NCBI GenBank assembly: GCA_037447655.1
Contig: JBBHKE010000240.1
Coordinates: forward strand, 1-64,000
Source of the DNA: Zygnema cylindricum
Lineage: Eukaryota; Streptophyta; Zygnematophyceae; Zygnematales; Zygnemataceae
Direction: 5' to 3'
DNA length: 64,000 nt
In this document: positions 58,067-64,000 of the stretch, in pieces
Layout of the letters: every line of letters starts with the position of its first letter
Numbering within the stretch: position 1 is the stretch's first letter
The notes under the pieces: generated by a model
Told to the model about the DNA's origin: nothing
What the model saw: only the letters and a program-made list of their open reading frames with translations
Databases searched by the model: none
Translations under genes and position numbers: made by a program

Positions 58067-58633
58067 TACACCGCGAATCGTAATTAGAGTAATGAAAAAA
58101 TTAGAGTAAAAAAACAAAAAAAAAACAATTAGAGAAATGTACGCTAATTTAAGTGATAGAGATTTTTCAACTATGAAGTTTACTCTAATTTATTTAGGTA
58201 TTCTATATTGGGTTATGTCGGCGATAATTATGTGCGCGATAACTATGAACAGACGTACAACATCTGTCAGTCCAGTATATGTCGACGTCATTGTGACGTT
58301 AGTATTATTTGTCACGCTGACTGTCAGTTCCGTCGGATTTTTTTCGATGTGATTGAGTCTTTTTGTTTAGTGCGGTTTCACGTGCGAGCGTGATTCTACT
58401 AAATCATTATTTATACCATTTTACTTAAAAAAGTACAATATTGCACGGTCCGACGTCGTCCGTACTCCACACTATTTAAAACTAACATATAAAATAAATA
58501 TTTACGCTAATTAAACCTCACCTAAATTATAAAAATGAAAAAAATAGAATCGTTTACTCTATTTGATGTGATAGAGTCGAAATTTTGAGTGACTGAATTA
58601 GAGTAATTTACTCTAATTACGATTCGCGGTGTA
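58067..58633. mobile_element. TA-flanked MITE 2 (TACACCGC family)
   Basis: Perfect 26-bp inverted ends beginning TACACCGCGAATCGTAATTA. 567 bp. The interior contains one copy of the 111-bp repeat (58,356-58,466). Confidence 0.87.
58356..58466. repeat. 111-bp repeat, copy 1 (identical to 59,002-59,112)
   Basis: From AGTCTTTTTGTTTAGTGCGG to GACGTCGTCCGTACT, without a difference between the two copies by eye. Copy 1 is inside MITE 2. Confidence 0.95.
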
Positions 58634-58711
58634 ATTCCGTCACCCCAAATTTTGACTCTATCACCATAAATAGAGTACATTTTTCTAAATTGTTCTTTAC
58701 GTTGTTTAAGC

Positions 58712-58907
58712 TACACCGCCAATCGCTATTAGAGTCGCTAATACGGTGCCCCTAAATTTTGACCCCAAAACATAGAATATAATTAATAACGCTATTTAAG
58801 GACGTGGACCATAATCTGCCACGTCTTAGGCACTAAATAAGAATCAATAACGCTAATTATTTTTTGACGCTATTTAATCCTTGACTCTAATAGCGATTGG
58901 CGGTGTA
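58712..58907. mobile_element. TA-flanked MITE 3 (TACACCGC family)
   Basis: Perfect 25-bp inverted ends beginning TACACCGCCAATCGCTATTA. 196 bp, the shortest member. Confidence 0.87.
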
Positions 58908-59001
58908 CTTTTTGAATGAGCGTTGATAACTGTAATACAACGCCGTTTTAAATAGCGTGGCGTACGGTCGGTATCTGACCGTGCAACATTTTCATTTATT
59001 A

Positions 59002-59112
59002 AGTCTTTTTGTTTAGTGCGGTTTCACGTGCGAGCGTGATTCTACTAAATCATTATTTATACCATTTTACTTAAAAAAGTACAATATTGCACGGTCCGAC
59101 GTCGTCCGTACT
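59002..59112. repeat. 111-bp repeat, copy 2
   Basis: Identical to 58,356-58,466 but outside any complete MITE here, so it may belong to a broken member of the family. Confidence 0.95.
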
Positions 59113-59246
59113 AAAGAACCGCGTAGTTCAAAACGTCATAGTGGCGATAAACTGTACGTTTTGTCATATTTTATACCAATACCTAATTTACAGTAGAGAT
59201 AATCAGCGCGTCGAATTATAATGGATAAATAAAATAGAGTAAATTC

Positions 59247-59971
59247 CATAGTTGTTCAAATCGCGCGATTTTTTCCTTTTTTGCGATTGAAACGTATAAT
59301 TCGTGACTTTTGAAAAAATCGAAAAAAAACGTGTACTGTAAACTGAAACTGAAATTTAACGGCAACCTGTAAACTAATTACTGTAACTGTACATTTTTTT
59401 TACGGATATGTACGGAATATAACGGGAAATATGCGTCGCACTTATTGGTACTTTCTGTTCAGTGAACTGAACAGAAATACCACGGAAGTTGTACGTTATA
59501 TAATCGAAAATGTACGGACATTTTCGAAAAGAGACGTTGAACGTCACATTATTTCGCGCGTTCAGTTTGAAATTTGTACGGGCGTCTTCTTCAATTTTTT
59601 TTGAAAGAAGACGCCATGGAACAGAGACGAAATTGCATAAAATTTTGTCTTCGTGGCCTTCGAACCCGAGTACGTCATGCACGGATGCAAAACCCTAAGG
59701 TGAACGACAGGACTACCATTTGGTAAAGAAATTCCGGTATCAACAGAAATTGTGAAAAAATATAAAAAAGTTTATTATTTTACCATTCATTTAACGCGAA
59801 AAACTTGCAAACTGCGTTATATGTAATAGTTTTTTGTTTTTTTATGTACGGAATAGTACGGAAGGAAATTCATTAACGATTTTTTGCGATTTGATCAAAA
59901 GGTTCAATGCGTTTGTTACGTATAATTCGTCACGTACGGTACGTTCGCACTAATCGCCGTGAACAACTATG
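59247..59971. mobile_element. hAT-like MITE, copy 2
   Basis: Inverted ends CATAGTTGTTCA / TGAACAACTATG and a perfect 8-bp target duplication GTAAATTC (59,239-59,246 and 59,972-59,979). 725 bp, related to 47,197-48,014, no transposase. Confidence 0.9.
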
Positions 59972-59979
59972 GTAAATTC

Positions 59980-60961
59980 CTTTTTGAAAAAGTTTTATCA
60001 CACAAATTAGAGTTCATAACTCTAATTATTTTTTTATCTTTTTTTACTTTAGCTTTTTTCTTTACTCTAATTACAATTTGCGGTGTATCGTAATTTCATT
60101 GTTGGCGTCACGTACGATGTTCGTACATGGTAGGCACTGTACTATCGCATTGTACATGGTATTGTACCATATTGTACAGGAAATCGTTAACGATTGGTTT
60201 GAAAAACGTAATGGGTAAAGCAAACTTACGAAAAAAGGAGAAACGATTAACGTGTAACATAACGGCCGACACTATGAAACGTCGCAACTGTTAAATTTTC
60301 ACCTGTCGGCGGAAATAAATCATTGTATACAATTTAGTAACCCCATGCAAAATAAGAATAGACTATGTAACGTGGAAATAAGCTGAAACGACAAAAACAA
60401 ATGAGGCATGAACCGAAATTACACCGTAGAATTTCGCTAATAAGTGTAGTTGAATCGACACTTTGTCAAGTCAATTGAAACCAAAAAAATGTATGATAAA
60501 TGAAAACCACATGGGGGCAGAATCAACCACTGAAACGACGCGAAGAAATTAAACGACATACTAAATCGTATCACACAACATAAGTTAACATCTAATAGGT
60601 ATATTTCACGAAAAAGACAATTTTACGCTAAATACTCGTATGTTACGGGTTTATTAATTATTTGCTATCAAAACCCATGGCGCAAAAGGTTCATGTATGT
60701 AGAAGAAAATGACGAAGCCAAGTGGATGATTTGTTTCGCGTTTCGTATATGGTTTTTGTTTACTTTATATTAAGATATTAAAAATATTTTTTTTTCTTTT
60801 TTTTATCAATACATAATATTACAAAAGAAGCAAACAAAAAAGAAGACAAACAAAATAAATAACCACAATACAACCTTGTTCACAAAAAAACAAACAAAGA
60901 AACCAATGTAAACATAACAGAGAAAAAAATAAGAAAAAAAAAACCATCAGACTTAACAAGG
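59980..60961. other. AT-rich stretch without gene
   Basis: No coding evidence. A lone TACACCGC-family end (CTAATTACAATTTGCGGTGTA, about 60,067-60,087) has no partner nearby. Confidence 0.5.
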
Positions 60962-61570
60962 GATCAACCAACTTAGTCCAAAGACCTAGAAGGTTGGAAC
61001 AACATCAAAATCAGCTCGATGGTTGACTAACACTACAAACACGTATTATTTTTTATATTGTTTGATACATATAATATGTTGATTACTTTAATACTTCTTT
61101 TTGTTTTCGATCAAGCAACTTAGTCGAAGACCCAATTGCTTACATAAACATCATTATCAGCTCAAAGGCTGACTAACATTACAATCACTTAATACTTATT
61201 ATTTTTTATTGTTTGTTATAGTAGATTGAATACTTTGAGTACTTTGTTTTTTTATTTTTTTTCGCGATCAACCAACTTAGTCGTATGACTTAGAAGGTTG
61301 CATAAACATCAGTATCAGCTCCAAGCTGACCAACATTACAAACACTTATCTTCATTCATAAATTTTGTTTGTTATATTACATTGTTACTTTGAATATTTA
61401 AGTTTTTTTTTTTACTCGATCAACCACCTAAGTCTAAAGACCAAGAAAGTTGTTGAACATCATTATCACCTCAAAGGCTGACCAACATTACAAACATTGG
61501 GTTTTTTTTTGAAATACAATACAAATACTTTGAATACTTTGTTTGGGGGATACTTTGATTACTTTGTTTT
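60962..61570. repeat. Imperfect ~150-bp tandem repeat, four units
   Basis: Units start with GATCAA(C/G)CA-CTTAGTC at 60,962, 61,109, 61,266 and 61,418. Each contains CATCA--ATCA-CTC and GACTAACA/GACCAACATTACAA, followed by a T-rich part. Divergence between units suggests an old array. Confidence 0.85.
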
Positions 61571-62727
61571 TTTTACGATGTTACTTGTAAGTAAGCAAGT
61601 ATTAGTGTTAATCATGTTTATGTAGAAAAACATGACAAATACTTCGTTTTTCATAGCCTAAAAAAATTTAATGACTAGAAAAAAAGACTGTAACCCTATA
61701 AAGAGTATTAATCAAACCCATATAAACCTTTAATCACTTAACAATAACTTAAACAAGCCCTTAAAACCCCTACATACGTATCTTTGAGAAAAGTAATGTA
61801 TATTTATATATAAATGTATAACATAAATATAAAAAACTATAATGTAAAAAAACACAAAACAAGTTTGTCGATTTATTTATAGAAAACAATAACACTGAAC
61901 AATGTTAACGCTTATTGAAATTAGACTCTTATAAGTCATTTGTTTTTCGTCAGATTAAGTTGAGTTATGCTCAACATGACGAAGTACCATGTACTACAGC
62001 GAAGGGTGGCTTCTGTGAAAAACAAAAAAAATTGGTCGTGAAGGTTAGTTTTTTGTAAAGAGGTGAGTCATTAAAGACAATAAAGGTGAGTCGTGAAGAT
62101 GACGAAACAATACCCCCAGCGGAAGCTTTTTCATCTTGTTCATTGCAGCGAATTGTTTCAGCCTAGTCATGACAACAGAATCAAGGGGCTTCTCCGGAGC
62201 AGATCCATTAGGCTTGATCCAAGGATGGTTTCCATAAAAAAAATATATAATAGTTCCAATCAGCAAAATAAATTATTCCAAATCATTTAGAAGAAATTGA
62301 AACTAAGAGTAAACGAAATTAAAATCAAAACAATGTCAAGTATTTCAAAACCATTGTTGTTTTGACTCAAACTCTTACAAATAAGCTCTTTGTTGCGTAA
62401 AATAAAACAACATAAAATAAATCCATACCTATGCACCTGCGTGAAATTCAAAACATAAATCAAAAACAAAGGTAACAAAAAAGTTTTCAAACATGCACAG
62501 ATTACAGGGAAATGGCCATCAAATGACAACCGAAACATACAACAAGTGCCATCAATGTAATACACTCAAGGAGAACTCCAACGTTGATCTTAAATATACG
62601 TGATGACTAGCCAAACCGGATGAACAGACAAAGTGACACACGGAAAGCTTGGTTAACTGACCGGCCCAAAAAGAAGGCACACCATAGAGTAGAATATAAA
62701 GAATGACACCGCTGCTCCATGCCCTTG
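61571..62727. other. AT-rich stretch without gene
   Basis: No recognised coding region or repeat ends. Short ORFs at 62,045-62,290 and 62,287-62,565 have no supporting features. Confidence 0.45.
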
Positions 62728-63221
62728 TGTAACAAGGTTACAGGTTGAATACTTAGTGGCTAGAAAGTAGGCTGCTATAGTTGCGGTTCACAGCAGCGCA
62801 GCTGCGATTCTAGATTAGCGCAACATAGCAGCATAGCAACTGAGTAGAATAACGTAGCGCAGCATAGCAACGCAGCGTAGCAGTATAACAACGCCGCGGA
62901 ATGTAGATTTTACCGTATAGTTATAAAAGAATATTGTGGATAGATCTCGGTTGACCGCGAAGGTCCACGTGTACATTTGTACAGTATTGGGTTGACTAGC
63001 AGTTAGTTAGTTTAAATAGTGAGACAGACGTAGTGCGAGACAGACTCTTTTTAGTAGACCTTCGCAGCGAGCGCCGAATATTGTAATCCTCTCTGGGGTA
63101 ATAAAGCGCAATCTTGTCTGTTATTGCTGTGTGCGCCTGCTGTTGCTACGGGAAGATCCTTGGAGCTTTCCGCTGTGCATGGTGGTGTATTGTGTGGCGT
63201 ATAATCCTGGTCCCTTTTACA
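62728..63221 (+). repeat. 5' LTR of right-edge Ty3 element
   Basis: Ends TGTAACAAGG...CCTTTTACA, with a TATA-like TTTAAATA at 63,011-63,018 and a poly(A) signal AATAAA at 63,100-63,105, in the usual U3-R-U5 order. The left end is inferred from the inverted TGTAA/TTACA match. U3 near 62,780-62,900 holds a run of short AGCGCAGCATAGCAAC-like words. Confidence 0.8.
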
Positions 63222-63222
63222 C

Positions 63223-63235
63223 TGGTATCGGAGCC
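63223..63235 (+). other. Primer-binding site (initiator tRNA 3' end)
   Basis: TGGTATCGGAGCC, one base after the LTR. It matches the usual plant initiator-Met primer site TGGTATCAGAGCC except for one base. Confidence 0.88.
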
Positions 63236-63255
63236 TATCCCCGTGACCCGACAGC

Positions 63256-64000
63256 ATGGAGGAACACGGTGTATCCACTACAGAAATGTTAGCGCAAGTT
63301 CTCAAGAGTTAGAAAGCGTGAGATTACAAAATGCGCAGCTAAGCTGAGCAACACCGTCGGAACTTTGGAATCTCGTCTTGGTGAGCGACCTCATAGAGGC
63401 ATAGAGAGAGACTCTAGGAGACCGAAATTACGACTTCGCGACGAGTTGGACCCCGCAAGACACAAAAACCTGGACACGTGGCTATTCCCTGTTGCGAATT
63501 ATCTCGAGAATTTTCTTGGCCTGTCGGACCGAGAGAAGATTCACTACGCGGGTGGTCTTCTGAAGGGGGCAGCGGGTGCATGGTGGAGGACATTGGTGGA
63601 GAGTGATGAGATACCGACCGTTTGGGCTCTCTTCGTTCAATTCCTCCGAGACGCCTAGCAGCCTGTTTATACGGTTAAGGCTGCACGAGATACGATCGCA
63701 GTGCTGAAGCAACGAACTTAAGTGTTGGAGTTTACGCAACGATTTTTGGAGTGTAAGGTTCAAATACCTACGATGACGGAGGATGAAGCTGTGGATCGCT
63801 TTGTGAAGGGGCTCAAATCCTCCATTCGTAGGGATGTGGAACAGTGGCTCGCTCGGGAAAGCACAACTCCTAGTCTCTCAGCAATCATTCAGTTTGCTGA
63901 GCGGACCGATTCAGTCGAGTTCACCCTCCGACGGTCTTATCATTTTGGGTGAGTAGCGGTGGGGGGGTCGTCGAGACGATGGTCCAACTCCCATGGAGCT
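63256..64000 (+). pseudogene. Ty3 Gag at right edge
   Basis: ATG at 63,256 is followed by a frameshift, then the capsid domain (PF03732-like): HKNLDTWLFPVANYLENFLG at about 63,458, LLKGAAGAWWRTLV, then VLEFTQRFLECKVQIPTMTE and VDRFVKGLKSSIRRDV. Stops at 63,656 and 63,719 interrupt the frame. Gag forms the particle; the nucleocapsid and Pol are cut off by the window end. Confidence 0.85.

Larger units (their letters stand above)
62728..64000 (+). mobile_element. Ty3-type retrotransposon, 5' part (continues past window)
   Basis: A 494-bp LTR is followed by a primer site and a Gag of the Ty3 type. Internal frames carry stops, so this copy is decayed. Pol would lie to the right, outside the window. 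Confidence 0.85.

Overview
The window looks like repeat-dense nuclear DNA of a green plant or streptophyte alga. The evidence is a spliced F-box/LRR gene of the plant SKIP2/VFB type with GT-AG introns, Ty1/copia and Ty3 retrotransposons, hAT-like and TA-flanked MITEs, and plant telo-box motifs. Nothing points to a prokaryote or organelle. The species cannot be named. A Ty3 element carrying a DNA methyltransferase, and copia elements primed on the initiator-tRNA anticodon arm, would fit a streptophyte alga or early-diverging land plant, but that is inference.

Layout. 1-5.3 kb: decayed Ty3-like gag (minus strand), a diverged second copy of its 5' end, and a 20-bp GC-alternating satellite. 5.3-8 kb: no gene. 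8-12 kb: copy I of an unidentified repeat with a conserved N-terminal ORF, broken by a solo LTR. 12.06-18.21 kb: a complete but decayed copia element (copia-1, minus strand). 19.6-27.15 kb: a decayed Ty3 element (plus strand) in the order gag, spacer, protease, C5 DNA methyltransferase, truncated RT, RNase H, integrase, PHD-like finger. Its methyltransferase motif VI is split by a solo LTR. 27.2-32.5 kb: copy II of the 8-12 kb repeat, invaded by a 5'-truncated LINE-like element and another solo LTR. 32.5-43.3 kb: copia C, into whose RNase H region the younger copia A (33,884-40,254) is inserted with a 5-bp target duplication. 43.3-44.5 kb: a second, better preserved methyltransferase fragment. 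44.5-46.3 kb: copia D remnant. 47-50 kb: hAT-like MITEs and simple repeats. 51.1-56.3 kb: the six-exon F-box/LRR gene, the only evident host gene. 57-61.6 kb: a MITE cluster and satellites. 62.7 kb to the end: LTR, primer site and gag of another Ty3 element that runs off the window.

The most notable system is the Ty3 family with an embedded cytosine-5 DNA methyltransferase and a C-terminal PHD-like finger, present as two diverged copies. Also notable are a copia group whose Gag start codon lies inside the LTR, directly before a primer site matching the initiator-tRNA anticodon arm, and a related LTR group with an antisense tRNA-like block in U3. All retroelement copies here carry stops, frameshifts or deletions, so proteins are described from broken reading frames. 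All element boundaries and similarities were found by eye.
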